Positions 55,044-64,000 are shown, counted from the first letter of the stretch. The stretch: 64,000 bases of DNA from a bacterium (GCA_016125085.1 WGMM01000019.1:186001-250000), one strand, 5' to 3'. The notes: generated from the letters alone by a model not told the origin. Translations and numbers: made by a program.

Positions 55044-56012
55044 TCAGGAATCGACGGAATCCTTTGGCCGCTCCGACGCTTCACGATGCCGCGACATCCA
55101 GTCGATCATGCGACTGTCCAGGTCCGCGGCCTGCGCGAAGACAAGAAAGTGGTCTTCTTCATCATAGACGAAACGCTCGACGTCGACACCCCTGTCGATC
55201 AGACTCCTGACGCCCCGGTTCACCGACGATGGGCTCACGTTATGATCCTTCAATCCGTTGAAGACCAGTGCATCAGGCATCGCCCCGGAGGTTCCGGAGC
55301 AGGCTTCGTCGATCAAATCCGGGCGCATCGTGGCCGATACGAAAATCAGGCCATGCCATGCCGCGGACCTGGCCGCACGGATCGTGCCGCTGCCGCCCGC
55401 CGAGAGACCGCACAGCCAGAGGCCCTCACCAGGATCGATCACGGGCCAGAGCCGGCAGGCGTCGGCGAGTGCACGTGTCACGATTTTCGCCGAATTCCTG
55501 CCCCAGAATCCGAAGCCGCATGAGGGGGCCAGAATCGCCAGCCGGGCTCGCACGGCCAGCGATCGCCAGCGCCAGATGAGCATGCGGAAATTACCCGCGT
55601 GACCGTGCAGAAAGACCATCGCCCCCAGCCTTTCACCGATGGCCGTATCCGGGACGAAGGCGTAATAGTGGCCTGTGTCGTACGTCAGCCCCGCGAGATT
55701 GCTGGCGGTCAGGTCGATCGATCCAGGCAGGTCCAGGAGTCCGGGAGCTTCGTCCCGGATCGCCTCGTAATCAGCCCTGAGCCAGGCCCGCATGCGCTGG
55801 GCGTGGGCCCGGCTCATCAGGGGGTCGACTCGGCTGACCACACCCGCCACGGGCAGGACGAGCCGCGATTCGTCAACCCGGCTGAGACGCCGGAACGGCC
55901 GCCAGACCGGCCTGCCGACAGGCTCGACACTGTGGAACGTGCCGAAAGACGTGCGGACGGAATCGACGTGGGTGTGGATCGCAGCCACGGCCCGGTCAAC
56001 GCCGAGCGGCAT
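55044..56012 (-). CDS. alpha/beta hydrolase (esterase or peptidase-like)
   Basis: A hydrolase of about 322 residues. The nucleophile elbow is GLSAGGSG, the oxyanion loop HGHAGN precedes it, an acid is in FNGLKDHNV and the His in DEEDHFLVF. No signal peptide is clear. The start is uncertain: I chose an ATG at 56012, which overlaps the previous gene by 17 bases; the frame is open to 56075. It is downstream of the GT39-type gene and likely co-transcribed. Substrate unknown. Confidence 0.82.
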   Translation of the reverse strand: MPLGVDRAVAAIHTHVDSVRTSFGTFHSVEPVGRPVWRPFRRLSRVDESRLVLPVAGVVSRVDPLMSRAHAQRMRAWLRADYEAIRDEAPGLLDLPGSIDLTASNLAGLTYDTGHYYAFVPDTAIGERLGAMVFLHGHAGNFRMLIWRWRSLAVRARLAILAPSCGFGFWGRNSAKIVTRALADACRLWPVIDPGEGLWLCGLSAGGSGTIRAARSAAWHGLIFVSATMRPDLIDEACSGTSGAMPDALVFNGLKDHNVSPSSVNRGVRSLIDRGVDVERFVYDEEDHFLVFAQAADLDSRMIDWMSRHREASERPKDSVDS

Positions 56013-57660
56013 TTGCAGAGTCTTCGAAGGGACGAGTCGCCAGGGCCCGGGCCGGATTTTCCAGCAGCGAACCACGATCGAACGGAAATGCCGTCAACTG
56101 TCGGCGGCAGCGATAAACGCGTGCCGTGCGCAGGAGCATGTCGCCATCGTGGATTTCGATCGTGCCCAGGGGCTCGATGCTTTCGAACCAGCGGTCGAAA
56201 CACGCCGGCTCGACATCCGCTTTGGCCGACATACTCACCAGAATCCCGTCGCGTCCGACGTAATCCGCCGGGTTCGCCCAGTCCGAAAAGCCCCGGCTAT
56301 CCTTACGGTTATAGCAGAGCACCGTGCGGCTCGCCCCGAGCTCCCGGGCCAGGTGGCCGCTTTCGTACCAGCGGCTCGTGAAGAGGAATTCGTCCGGGCC
56401 GGGCACCCAGCCGCGGCGTTCGAGCTGCTCGGCCAGACCGCTCCAGATGATTCCGTCCAGAGTGAGATCGACCCTGGCGATCCTTTCGCCCGTCTGGCCG
56501 AATCGATTCCACGGCACCAGGCCGAAGCGAGCATGAGCGGCCGTAAAAATCGTGCTGACGAGCACGAAACCGAGTGCCCAGGAGACACGCCGGCGCGTAC
56601 GCGAATGCGTCGCGGGTGTCGCCAGATGATCGGCCCAGGCCAGGCCGATCAGTGGAAACGCCGGCAGCAGCCCAACCAGCGACCAATGCGGCAGAACCGG
56701 CTTGCGAAGTGCCACGTAGAAGAACACCGTCAGCACGGGCAGCGAAAGCGACAGCAGGAAAGTGCGTCGATCCAGCGACTTCAGGCGAACGTCGTTCGCA
56801 GGGTCATCGGTGGTCGTCGCAGAGTCGCCCGAAACTCCCCCCCGAGCGAGCCGGACCATGCCCGACACGGCATCGCGCCAGACCCAGGGAGTCAGGTAGA
56901 GAATCTGCCCCAGCAGGGCGATGGCGAAATAATCGGGGCGGAACCCGCCGCCCACGGCCCGGCCGCTCTGGAATGCGAACGAGGCCCAGTCGTGCGTGGC
57001 ATTCCAGTAAATGACAGGCGAGAACAGCACGAGGCCGATCGCCACAGCCAGCCATGGCCCGGGCTGAAGGAACGTACGCCGCGATCCCGGGCGGACGGCC
57101 AGATAAATCACGGCCCCCAGCGGCAGGAACACGGCGTGATACTTGCTGAGCATCGCCAGGCCCCAGGCGATACCCACCTGGGCCCAGATCGCGGTGGCCC
57201 GCTCGTGGCGTTCGGCGGCGTCCAGCGCCAGTGCCAGCCGATCGATCGTCAGCAGCCAGAAGAACAGCAGCGGGCCATCAGGCAGGATGAAGGTACCCGC
57301 CGCTACGGAATGATAGGCCGAGCAATTGAGAGCGATGGCAGCGAGCAGGCCCGCGGCAGGGCCGAAGAGCCGGTTGCCGATCCGGAACGTCAGCCAGGTG
57401 GAACCCGCGAAGAGCAGGACGAAACCTAGCCTGGCCGCCAGCGGAGTTACGGATTCCGCCGTTTGCCCCAGCACGGCCATGCCGAAGCTTTCGACGACCA
57501 TCAGCATCGGCGGGTGATCGAAGTAAGAGAATGCCGGATGCCGCAGGAAGAGCGTATGGTAAGCCTCGTCGTTCGCGAGCGGAAACCATGCCGCGAGCCC
57601 CAGCCGTAGCGAAGTTCCCGCGACGATCAGCCAGACCAACCGTTTCGATACGGCGTTCAT
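55996..57660 (-). CDS. GT39/ArnT-like membrane glycosyltransferase
   Basis: A 554-residue polytopic protein of the PMT/ArnT family that transfers sugars from polyprenyl-phosphate donors on the outer side of the membrane. The first extracytoplasmic loop has the acidic LANDEAYHTLFLRHPAFSYFDHPP motif, followed by about ten hydrophobic segments (for example LLAAIALNCSAYHSVA, PWLAVAIGLVLFSPVIYW). A soluble tail of about 170 residues ends the protein. The start at 57660 (MNAVSKRLVWLIVAG) puts a membrane helix directly after the start. Confidence 0.9.
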   Translation of the reverse strand: MNAVSKRLVWLIVAGTSLRLGLAAWFPLANDEAYHTLFLRHPAFSYFDHPPMLMVVESFGMAVLGQTAESVTPLAARLGFVLLFAGSTWLTFRIGNRLFGPAAGLLAAIALNCSAYHSVAAGTFILPDGPLLFFWLLTIDRLALALDAAERHERATAIWAQVGIAWGLAMLSKYHAVFLPLGAVIYLAVRPGSRRTFLQPGPWLAVAIGLVLFSPVIYWNATHDWASFAFQSGRAVGGGFRPDYFAIALLGQILYLTPWVWRDAVSGMVRLARGGVSGDSATTTDDPANDVRLKSLDRRTFLLSLSLPVLTVFFYVALRKPVLPHWSLVGLLPAFPLIGLAWADHLATPATHSRTRRRVSWALGFVLVSTIFTAAHARFGLVPWNRFGQTGERIARVDLTLDGIIWSGLAEQLERRGWVPGPDEFLFTSRWYESGHLARELGASRTVLCYNRKDSRGFSDWANPADYVGRDGILVSMSAKADVEPACFDRWFESIEPLGTIEIHDGDMLLRTARVYRCRRQLTAFPFDRGSLLENPARALATRPFEDSANAARR

Positions 57661-58058
57661 ATCCGTGCGCTGCCCCCTGATGAAGCTTCGCCCCGGCCGG
57701 GCGAATTCGGGCAATTTATCCTGATGGGCGAAGGCCCAATGCCGCGAGTCATCCGTTGACTCTTCGGCGACAGTCTAACGATTTCTGAAGAGTTGACGAG
57801 TCGAATCGAACTTACCCGGCACGCAAGAGATTCCGAACAGGCAGGATCGATACGATCTTCCGAAATTCCGATCGGCAAACGCGAATTTCCTGTCCGGACC
57901 GGGGCGTGGGCAATTCCGGAACCGACAATCCGGCGATAGTCCTTATGAGCTTCGTTACTTTGGTTCGTTTCCCCACCGTTCGTTCGTTTCGCCTGCTTTT
58001 GCCAGTGTCATTCCCCACTACCGAACCTGCGATCGAAACAATCCCAAGGAAACGCACC
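57661..58058. other. intergenic region between divergent genes
   Basis: No gene is supported in these 398 bases. TTGACG and TTGACT hexamers occur near 57765-57800, but without a matching -10 box at proper spacing. It probably contains promoters for both flanking genes. Confidence 0.45.
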
Positions 58059-58436
58059 ATGACCCGAACCGCTGAAATTCGAGACCGACTGACCGACGAC
58101 AATCGCATCGACTCCTGGATCACCGAACTGCTCAGCCGTCTGCCGATGGAAGACGCACAGCCCGACACGCCCGCCTTCCGCTTCGCCGAAACCGTGAAAG
58201 TCAACCGGGCCCGCATGCGTTTCGCAGCCAGCGAACCATGGTTCGACCGGACGACGCCGACCGATTGCCCGGAACCGGCGTCGAAACCGATCGGCGCGAT
58301 CGCCATCGTCTACCCGCCGGCGGAACCGCTGGCCGAACGCCGCCGCCTGGGCCGGCGCATGGTCAACCAGCTTATGGCCCGATGGTGGAAGATCACGGGC
58401 CAGGGCAGCGCGCGAGTGGCATGGTCGATCGAATGA
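58059..58436 (+). CDS. uncharacterised small protein
   Basis: A 125-residue protein that I do not recognise. It has helical N-terminal sequence (TRTAEIRDRLTDDNRIDSWITELLSRL) and a Pro-rich middle, then a basic C-terminal part. AAGGAA lies 7 bases before the ATG at 58059; the frame is open from 57906 but without a better start. It is convergent with the amylosucrase gene. Confidence 0.6.
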   Translation: MTRTAEIRDRLTDDNRIDSWITELLSRLPMEDAQPDTPAFRFAETVKVNRARMRFAASEPWFDRTTPTDCPEPASKPIGAIAIVYPPAEPLAERRRLGRRMVNQLMARWWKITGQGSARVAWSIE

Positions 58437-58517
58437 CTCAGGCCGAAACTTGCGGGAATTGGCGGTCTCTCGAACCGGGATCCCGAAACTGGCGAGGAGG
58501 ACGGAGCGACGGGATTC

Positions 58518-60485
58518 TCAAGTTCTTGCGGCGAGGAGGATCACGAGCTGGTAAGGCTCGAGCTTGAGGGTTTCGGAGGCGATGACGAGATGGCCTGAAA
58601 CAAGATCCGTCATCGTACGCCGAAGCCCGAGCTGCCTGAGCCGGGCCGCATCGATCTCCTGTTCGTTCTCCGTGAAATTGGCCAGAACGAGCACGCTCTG
58701 TTCCATGTGCTGGCGAAAATAGGCCAGCACATGGTCATTGCCGGCATCGACGATTTCCGTTTCGGATCTCGTGAAGGCGAAATTGTTCAGCCGGATCTGC
58801 CCGAGCCGGATCAGCCCCTGAAAGACCCGGTATTCGACCGTGTCTTTCACGAACCGGTTTTCGGCCCGCGTCCAGTCGAACCTGTTCCGGTGCACCCATC
58901 GCTCATCGCCGGAGAGATCCGGGTTATCGCGAAACGAATAGTCATTGAGCATAGCCAGCTCATCGCCGAAATAAATCAGGGGGATGCCGCCGATGGTGAA
59001 CATGACCGCGTGAAGAAGCAGGATCCGGCGGATCGCCAGATCGATTCCGGCATCGTCGCGATCGCGAATCGCACGTTCAAGGCCGCACAGTGAAGCGGTC
59101 GTGCCGGCGACACGGGCATCGCCAGTGACCGGGTTCTGCTGGAACGCCAGCCCGTTGGCGAAACTCGATGGGTGCACGCCCGAGTAGAAATCGTTGAGGA
59201 ATCGCCGGTGGCCGGCGGGATCGATACCGACTTCACGGGCGTCGTCGTCCGAGAAGGCCCAGCCGATGTCGTCGTGACAGCGGACATAGTTGACCCACGT
59301 GGTGTTCGGCGGTGTCATGAACCGCTTCTGCAGGGAATGCCGCAGCAGCCGGATATTGCGTGTGGCCAGCGATTCCCAGAGCAGGGCCATGAGGTTGGGG
59401 TTGTACGAGAGAGGGCATTCTTCCTCGGCGATGTACTTCGCGACTTCCTCGGGCGCGACGATCGCCTCCGACTTGAACACCAGCGCCGGCGCCGAAATGC
59501 TGACAAGAGCATTGAACGCACGGATGATATCATGCACTTCAGGCAGGTTTTCGCAGGTTGTGCCCAGGCGTTTCCAGAGGAACGCGACGGCGTCGAGACG
59601 CAGAATGTCCACACCCTGGTTGGCCAGGAACAGCATCTCCTCGGCCATTCGCACGAACACGGCCGGGTTCTCGTAGTTCAAGTCCCACTGGTAGTTATTG
59701 AAGGTCGTCCAGACCCATTTCCGGATCCGGTTGCGATACGTGAAACAGCCTGGATGCTCTTCGGGGAAGACGGATCGCACTGTCTTTTCGAACTCGTCGG
59801 GCGTCCTCCGGTCGTCGAACATCCGGTAATACTCCTGATGCTCGGCACTTCCGGCGAGCGCCGCCCGGGCCCATTCGTGTTCGTCGGAGGTGTGGTTGAA
59901 GACGAAGTCCAGGCACAGGCTGATGCCGTGGTTGCGCAGTTCCGTGGCCAGGTCGGCCAGGCCTTCCATCGTGCCGATCGCCGGATCGACTTCCCTGTAG
60001 CTGCTGACGGCGTATCCGCCGTCGTCGTCGCCCGCGGGGCTGCGAAACATCGGCATCAGGTGCAGGTAGGTGACTCCGAGTTCCTTGAAATAGGGAACAT
60101 GTTTCCGCACGGATTCCAGATCGCCCGCGAACAGGTCGACGTAAGTCGTATAGCCCAGAATGCGGTGCGACTGATACCAGCACCGGTCGGTCTCGTGGGC
60201 CGCGTCGAGCGCCTTGAGATGCGATGGACGCGCCACCCAGCTTTCGACAGCCGTGGAAAGGACCTTGTCCAGGTGGTAGAAAAAGTCGTATTGCCGGCCG
60301 TAGAGCTTGTAAAGGCTACGGAACAGCCGCTCGAAATGGAGGTTCAGGCGTTGCTCGAACGAATCCCATTCCGGCGCGGGGACTTGCCTGAACTTGTCCT
60401 TGAGTTTCGGCAGGATTCGCTTCAGCGAAGACGCTGCGTTGATACGGAACCATTCGTCGGAATCGGGGTGATAACCAGCGGTCAT
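58518..60485 (-). CDS. amylosucrase (GH13)
   Basis: A 655-residue enzyme expected to build alpha-1,4-glucan from sucrose, releasing fructose. The GH13 regions are clear: DFVFNHTSDEHEW (I), GVDILRLDAVAFLW with nucleophile Asp298 (II), VFKSEAIV with acid/base Glu340 (III) and NYVRCHDDIGW with Asp405 (IV). The helical N-terminal domain of amylosucrases precedes the barrel (residues 1-110), and the QQNPVTGDARVAGTTASL segment is typical. GGGAG lies about 5 bases upstream of the ATG at 60485. It follows the sucrose-phosphate synthase gene by 50 bases. Confidence 0.93.
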   Translation of the reverse strand: MTAGYHPDSDEWFRINAASSLKRILPKLKDKFRQVPAPEWDSFEQRLNLHFERLFRSLYKLYGRQYDFFYHLDKVLSTAVESWVARPSHLKALDAAHETDRCWYQSHRILGYTTYVDLFAGDLESVRKHVPYFKELGVTYLHLMPMFRSPAGDDDGGYAVSSYREVDPAIGTMEGLADLATELRNHGISLCLDFVFNHTSDEHEWARAALAGSAEHQEYYRMFDDRRTPDEFEKTVRSVFPEEHPGCFTYRNRIRKWVWTTFNNYQWDLNYENPAVFVRMAEEMLFLANQGVDILRLDAVAFLWKRLGTTCENLPEVHDIIRAFNALVSISAPALVFKSEAIVAPEEVAKYIAEEECPLSYNPNLMALLWESLATRNIRLLRHSLQKRFMTPPNTTWVNYVRCHDDIGWAFSDDDAREVGIDPAGHRRFLNDFYSGVHPSSFANGLAFQQNPVTGDARVAGTTASLCGLERAIRDRDDAGIDLAIRRILLLHAVMFTIGGIPLIYFGDELAMLNDYSFRDNPDLSGDERWVHRNRFDWTRAENRFVKDTVEYRVFQGLIRLGQIRLNNFAFTRSETEIVDAGNDHVLAYFRQHMEQSVLVLANFTENEQEIDAARLRQLGLRRTMTDLVSGHLVIASETLKLEPYQLVILLAART

Positions 60486-60535
60486 GAACGCTCCCATGCG
60501 AATCGGATCGGAATTGCCGGCCGGGAACCGGTGCG

Positions 60536-62713
60536 TCAGCCGGAAACCGGGAACCGGAAATGATCGAACCCTTCGAGAATGCCTGCGGCGCTGCGACGGC
60601 CCGCGAAATAGACCCGCTTGATGCCGCGTAACGAATCGAGTTGCCGGTCTTCGCCGGGCACGACGATCCCCAGGGCCATCCCGGTGAACATGTCCAGGTC
60701 GTTGCCAGAATCGCCGGAAACGATCACGTTGCGCATCGGAATCGACCATTTCCGGCAAAGGTACCGGACTGCCCTGCCCTTGCTGGCCCGATTCGGGAGG
60801 ATGTCCAGGAACTCGTCGTGGGAGATGACGATCTGACAGTTCCGGGCCAGTTTCGGCCCAAGGAACGACTCGATCTTGCGTCGGCCCGTCAGGGCCGGGT
60901 CGCGAATCAGGTACGAAACCTTGAAATCCGACTGATCCGCTGGCTCCTGCAGTTCGAGCCCTTTTCTGCGCCGGAGAGTCTCGCGGATTTTCTGAGGGTC
61001 CCAGGCATAATCGATGTGCTTTTCCCACGCCTTGTCAGCGAGTCGATCTTCGAAGCCGTAATGGATCGAAGTACCGACCGAACTGATCACCACATCCGGC
61101 ACGGGAATCTCATGCCGCTGGAGGATATCACGAATTTTCTCCAGCGATCTGCCGGACGCGACGGCGAAAGCGAACTGGTCGCCGCGTCCCTCAAGCAGCG
61201 TGCGCAGTTTGTCGAGACCTTCGCGCGGGCCTTCATGGTCGATGAGCGTGCCGTCGATATCCGTGACGAACATGCGGCCCGTCACTTTCAGCCGGTCGTA
61301 AATCGCGGGCGTATTCCCGGCCCGCTTCCGGCCAGGCCGCTGCGCGCTGGCCCGGTAATCCTGAATCAGCTGCAGATACCGGCTGACGTGCGTATCCCAT
61401 GAATAATGCGACCGCACACGTTCGAGACCGTTGGACGACATCGTCTTCCAGCGATTTTCGTCGGTGAGAAGACTTTTCAGGGCGGCCTGAATGGCCTGGG
61501 TGTCCGTCGGCGGAACTGCGAAACCGTTTTCGCAGGCCTCCACGATTTCCTTCGGGCCTCCCTGATCGGTCGCCACGACCGGGCAGCCGCAGGCAGCGGC
61601 TTCCAGAAGCGTCAGGCCGAAAGGCTCGGTCAGTGCCACGTTCGCGAAGACGCCCTTTTTGCAGGCGCAGAGGCGATAGATCATCGGCACGTCCGAATCC
61701 GCGTCGTGCTTCTTCGGAATCGCCAGCTTGCCGTAAAGATTGTATTTGTCCATCAGCAGCAGGATTTCGGTCAGGACTTCTTTCTCGCCCGGCGGCATCG
61801 TGGCGATATCGCTGCGAATCCCGGCGAAGATCACAAGATTCGCCATGGCCTGCAGTTCGGGATCGGTACCGAAGGCATGGATCAGGCCGTCGATGTTCTT
61901 CTTCTTGTCCGGCCGGCAGACCGTCAGAATCATCGGCCGCTCGGGGTGAGTCAGGAATTTGTCGAGATTCTCGCTGACTTCGTACAGAATCCTGCGACGA
62001 ACGACGTTCGCCTCCGCACCCGGCAGCAGGTGCTCGTAATAGGGGTAGAATCTGCGGAAATCGAGCCCCGGAGCGATCACGTGAAATTCGGCGTTTTCCG
62101 CGTAGCGGTAGGTCTTGTAGGACCGCACTTCCTGCTCGGTGGACGTGATCAGGAATTCCGAATTGACGAGCGTCATCTCCTCGGCCGCGAACCGGCTGCG
62201 GAAGGCGAACCGCTCGAAGGCATCCTCTTTCGACATCCCCGATTCCAGCAGTTTTTCGAGCTTGGGCCGGCCCAGGGAATGGGCTGTGTGACAGAAAGGC
62301 ACGTTCAGAATCGCCGAAAGCTCCATCGCCACGTAACCGGCGTCGGCATAGTGCGAATGAATCCAGTCAGGATAGATCTTTTCCGATTTCACATGAGCGA
62401 TCGCATTGGTGACGAATTCGTCCAGATGATCCCAGAGTTCTTCCTTGGGCAAGTATTTCCTGCCCCCGCACCATACACGGCGGATGTCGAACTTTTCGTC
62501 GACCCGCTCGACCGGCACGGCATAATCCGGCCCGACGACCGGATCGTCGATCCTGCGAGTCACAAGATCGACATGCGTCACCTCAGGCCGTTGCGAAAGA
62601 TGTCGCGCCAGCTCCATGACATAGCTGATCTGCCCACCATTGTCCGCATCCCGCCCAAGCTCCGGTTTCTCTCCTCGAAACAGGCCATGTAGTGACAGCA
62701 ACATAATTCGCAT
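60536..62713 (-). CDS. sucrose-phosphate synthase fused to HAD phosphatase
   Basis: A 725-residue bifunctional protein. The N-terminal 460 residues form a GT4 sucrose-phosphate synthase (SLHGLFRGEKPELGRDADNGGQ at the start, EPFGLTLLEAAACGCPVVATDQ as donor motif). The C-terminal 240 residues are a HAD sucrose-6-phosphate phosphatase-like domain with Asp485 and Asp487 in VTDIDGT and the motif IV SGDSGNDLDMF. It would make sucrose from UDP-glucose and fructose-6-phosphate and dephosphorylate the product. The downstream amylosucrase can use it. A TATAAT box lies about 45 bases upstream. Confidence 0.94.
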   Translation of the reverse strand: MRIMLLSLHGLFRGEKPELGRDADNGGQISYVMELARHLSQRPEVTHVDLVTRRIDDPVVGPDYAVPVERVDEKFDIRRVWCGGRKYLPKEELWDHLDEFVTNAIAHVKSEKIYPDWIHSHYADAGYVAMELSAILNVPFCHTAHSLGRPKLEKLLESGMSKEDAFERFAFRSRFAAEEMTLVNSEFLITSTEQEVRSYKTYRYAENAEFHVIAPGLDFRRFYPYYEHLLPGAEANVVRRRILYEVSENLDKFLTHPERPMILTVCRPDKKKNIDGLIHAFGTDPELQAMANLVIFAGIRSDIATMPPGEKEVLTEILLLMDKYNLYGKLAIPKKHDADSDVPMIYRLCACKKGVFANVALTEPFGLTLLEAAACGCPVVATDQGGPKEIVEACENGFAVPPTDTQAIQAALKSLLTDENRWKTMSSNGLERVRSHYSWDTHVSRYLQLIQDYRASAQRPGRKRAGNTPAIYDRLKVTGRMFVTDIDGTLIDHEGPREGLDKLRTLLEGRGDQFAFAVASGRSLEKIRDILQRHEIPVPDVVISSVGTSIHYGFEDRLADKAWEKHIDYAWDPQKIRETLRRRKGLELQEPADQSDFKVSYLIRDPALTGRRKIESFLGPKLARNCQIVISHDEFLDILPNRASKGRAVRYLCRKWSIPMRNVIVSGDSGNDLDMFTGMALGIVVPGEDRQLDSLRGIKRVYFAGRRSAAGILEGFDHFRFPVSG

Positions 62714-62757
62714 GATTTAAAATCCCCCCATCTGCAGTCAGCGTTCAGTGAAAACGT

Positions 62758-62763
62758 ATTATA
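62758..62763 (-). promoter_or_regulatory. -10 box upstream of the sucrose operon
   Basis: A perfect TATAAT on the minus strand at 62758-62763 gives a transcription start near 62750, with a leader of about 37 bases to the ATG at 62713. No good -35 box is seen, so an activator or extended sequence may be needed. Confidence 0.45.
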
Positions 62764-62861
62764 ACGAATACTTATGATCAGCGGGCGAATCGAGGCCGAA
62801 TTCCGCTGATTTCGAACGGAAATCAAGGAACTCCGGGGCTGAAATCGACCAGGATCCGTCG

Positions 62862-63167
62862 TCAGTCGATATCTTCGAACCGGGTGACGGCAACGACTTC
62901 GGAAATTTTGACGAGCGCCCTGGCACGATTGCGGCGGATGCCGACCCGGCGCGAGTCGATCACATAACTTTCACGCGTGGCGCTGGAGTCGCGCAGGTCG
63001 TGGAAGTCGACGTCCGTCAATGTCATGAAGCCCGCATCCACCGCCGCCAGCGTGCCGATGCACACGAACGGACCGGCCAGATCGACGACGACCGTCTCGC
63101 CCGTCCAGGCCGGGAGCGGTGCCAGGGCATCCAGATCGTGACGTAACCGGCCGTTCTCCGAACTCAA
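62862..63167 (-). CDS. small Sm-like protein, uncharacterised
   Basis: A 101-residue protein with a strand pattern resembling small Sm/LSm folds (ETVVVDLAGPFVCIGTLAAVDAGFMTLTDVDF, then VGIRRNRARALVKISEVVAVTRF). I do not claim a function; RNA binding or a chaperone role is only suggested by the pattern. It lies upstream of and on the same strand as the sucrose operon, 148 bases away, and is divergent from the right-edge gene. Confidence 0.6.
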   Translation of the reverse strand: MSSENGRLRHDLDALAPLPAWTGETVVVDLAGPFVCIGTLAAVDAGFMTLTDVDFHDLRDSSATRESYVIDSRRVGIRRNRARALVKISEVVAVTRFEDID

Positions 63168-63276
63168 TGCAACACCCTGTATCGGATTGACTTGCGACTC
63201 AACCGACGGCAGCCGGATTTTTTCCGGCCACAGTCGCCTTGACTAATTTTAGACTTCGTCATACTTTCCCGCCACC

Positions 63277-64000
63277 ATGAAATACCACCACTCTCTCGCC
63301 GCTACCGTGTTTTTCGGTGCTCTCGGGTACCTGGCCCAGGCTCAGGACATCGAGCCTGCGGCGCGTGAGGCTTCAGCCCGCCCGACGGAAACGCCGCAGA
63401 ACGATCCCGTCCGCTACATCCTCATGTCCGACGGCCGAATCCTTGTCGGCGAAGCGTCGGAAGACAAGGAAGGCAACTACGCGATCCGGCAGAAACTGGG
63501 GACGATTCGTGTCAGTCACGACGACGTGGAGGGCATGTTCCTCTCCCTGCGGGCCATTTACGAACACAAACGCGAACACCTGCCGCCTCGAGACATCCAG
63601 GAGCGGATGCGGCTGTATCGCTGGTGCATGAGCTACCAGCTGCTCGACCAGGCGCGTGAGCAGCTTCAGGCCGTGCTCGCACTTTCGCCGGAACACGAAG
63701 AAGCCAGGTCGAATCTCGGGCTTCTGGAGATCCGGATCGCCCGTATGAATACCCGGGTGGATGACCACCTCGTGCGCACTTCGGCGACGACAGTCACCGA
63801 CGAGGGACCACGGGAAATGGATCCGGCGTTCCTGAACCGGGCCCTGCGGGAAATGTCGACAAGAAACGCCCCGATCATCTTCGACTTGCCGGAACCTCAG
63901 GCAGTCAAACGCGGCCAGGAATTCAACCAGCATATTCATCCGCTGCTCCAGATGTATTGTGGCGGTTGCCATAACGAACGCACGCCCAACGGGTTCCCGC
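63277..64000 (+). CDS. secreted protein with a CxxCH motif, truncated at the window edge
   Basis: An open frame that runs off the right end after 241 codons. It has a signal peptide (MKYHHSLAATVFFGALGYLAQAQ). A beta region follows (VRYILMSDGRILVGEASEDKE), then a TPR-like helical pair (LLDQAREQLQAVLALSPEHEEARSNLGLL), and near the end CGGCH, a heme c site. This arrangement is common in planctomycete exported cytochrome-like proteins. The missing C-terminal part is needed to name a family. The start is the first ATG after the intergenic gap. Confidence 0.75.
   Translation, partial: MKYHHSLAATVFFGALGYLAQAQDIEPAAREASARPTETPQNDPVRYILMSDGRILVGEASEDKEGNYAIRQKLGTIRVSHDDVEGMFLSLRAIYEHKREHLPPRDIQERMRLYRWCMSYQLLDQAREQLQAVLALSPEHEEARSNLGLLEIRIARMNTRVDDHLVRTSATTVTDEGPREMDPAFLNRALREMSTRNAPIIFDLPEPQAVKRGQEFNQHIHPLLQMYCGGCHNERTPNGFP

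Noticed and set aside
1-64000. CRISPR arrays, tRNA or rRNA genes, insertion sequences
   Set aside because: I saw no regularly spaced repeats, no cloverleaf or rRNA stretches and no transposase motifs, although a covariance-model search was not possible.

Overview
The window is high-GC bacterial chromosome, most probably from a planctomycete (Planctomycetota, perhaps Gemmataceae; the genus is not proven). The pointers are a secreted DUF11 protein whose N-terminus resembles the planctomycetal LEPR-XLL signature, a PEP-CTERM protein, very large TPR and secretin proteins, an excisionase-HTH/receiver fusion, a pyruvoyl arginine decarboxylase beside a deoxyhypusine-synthase-like enzyme, and a right-edge CGGCH-containing secreted protein. 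There are no rRNA or tRNA genes, phages, insertion sequences or CRISPR arrays that I can recognise. This is mostly core and house-keeping chromosome.

Layout. 0.2-6 kb (minus strand): Nudix hydrolase, atypical PTP-like phosphatase, a sulfite-dehydrogenase pair (diheme cytochrome c and SorA-like molybdoenzyme), and an orphan histidine kinase with an HTH-receiver regulator in front of it. 6-10 kb: mnmG, then divergent tpx and a glycosyltransferase. 10-14 kb: two small unknown proteins, then two head-to-head exported proteins that share a domain. 14.7-23.8 kb: a complete chemotaxis operon, cheW-mcp-cheR-cheA-cheC-cheD-cheY-cheB, built around a soluble PAS/GAF receptor. 24-29 kb: polyamine-type enzymes, Sua5, a methyltransferase and a sugar isomerase-like TIM barrel. 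29-34.5 kb: YdjY-like protein, ABM monooxygenase, GNAT, sucCD and an AAA ATPase. 34.5-38.5 kb: a 1328-residue orphan secretin. 39.5-46 kb: glycosyltransferase, Gfo/Idh/MocA oxidoreductase, two small proteins, lpxA, lipB and lipA. 46-54 kb: two NfeD-family proteins and a 1538-residue TPR protein. 54-58 kb: redoxin, alpha/beta hydrolase and a GT39-type membrane glycosyltransferase. 58-63 kb: a small unknown protein, then amylosucrase and a sucrose-phosphate synthase/phosphatase fusion in one operon. The right edge cuts a secreted protein with a CxxCH motif.

How the parts fit. The chemotaxis genes form a self-sufficient adaptation and signalling set (CheA/W/Y, CheR/B, CheC/D). The sucrose pair makes sucrose and can turn it into alpha-glucan plus fructose. 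SucCD, LipB/LipA and LpxA serve the TCA cycle, lipoate-dependent dehydrogenases and outer-membrane lipid A. Secretin, TPR, NfeD and PEP-CTERM proteins belong to the envelope.

Most noteworthy: a LipB homologue lacking the canonical acyl-cysteine next to an intact LipA; a divergent pair of surface proteins with a shared domain; a 13-bp inverted repeat that puts the histidine-kinase start codon in a hairpin loop; the TTG-started TPR-secretin; and several REP-like inverted repeats. I found no clearly new multi-gene system; the candidates above are the best leads.
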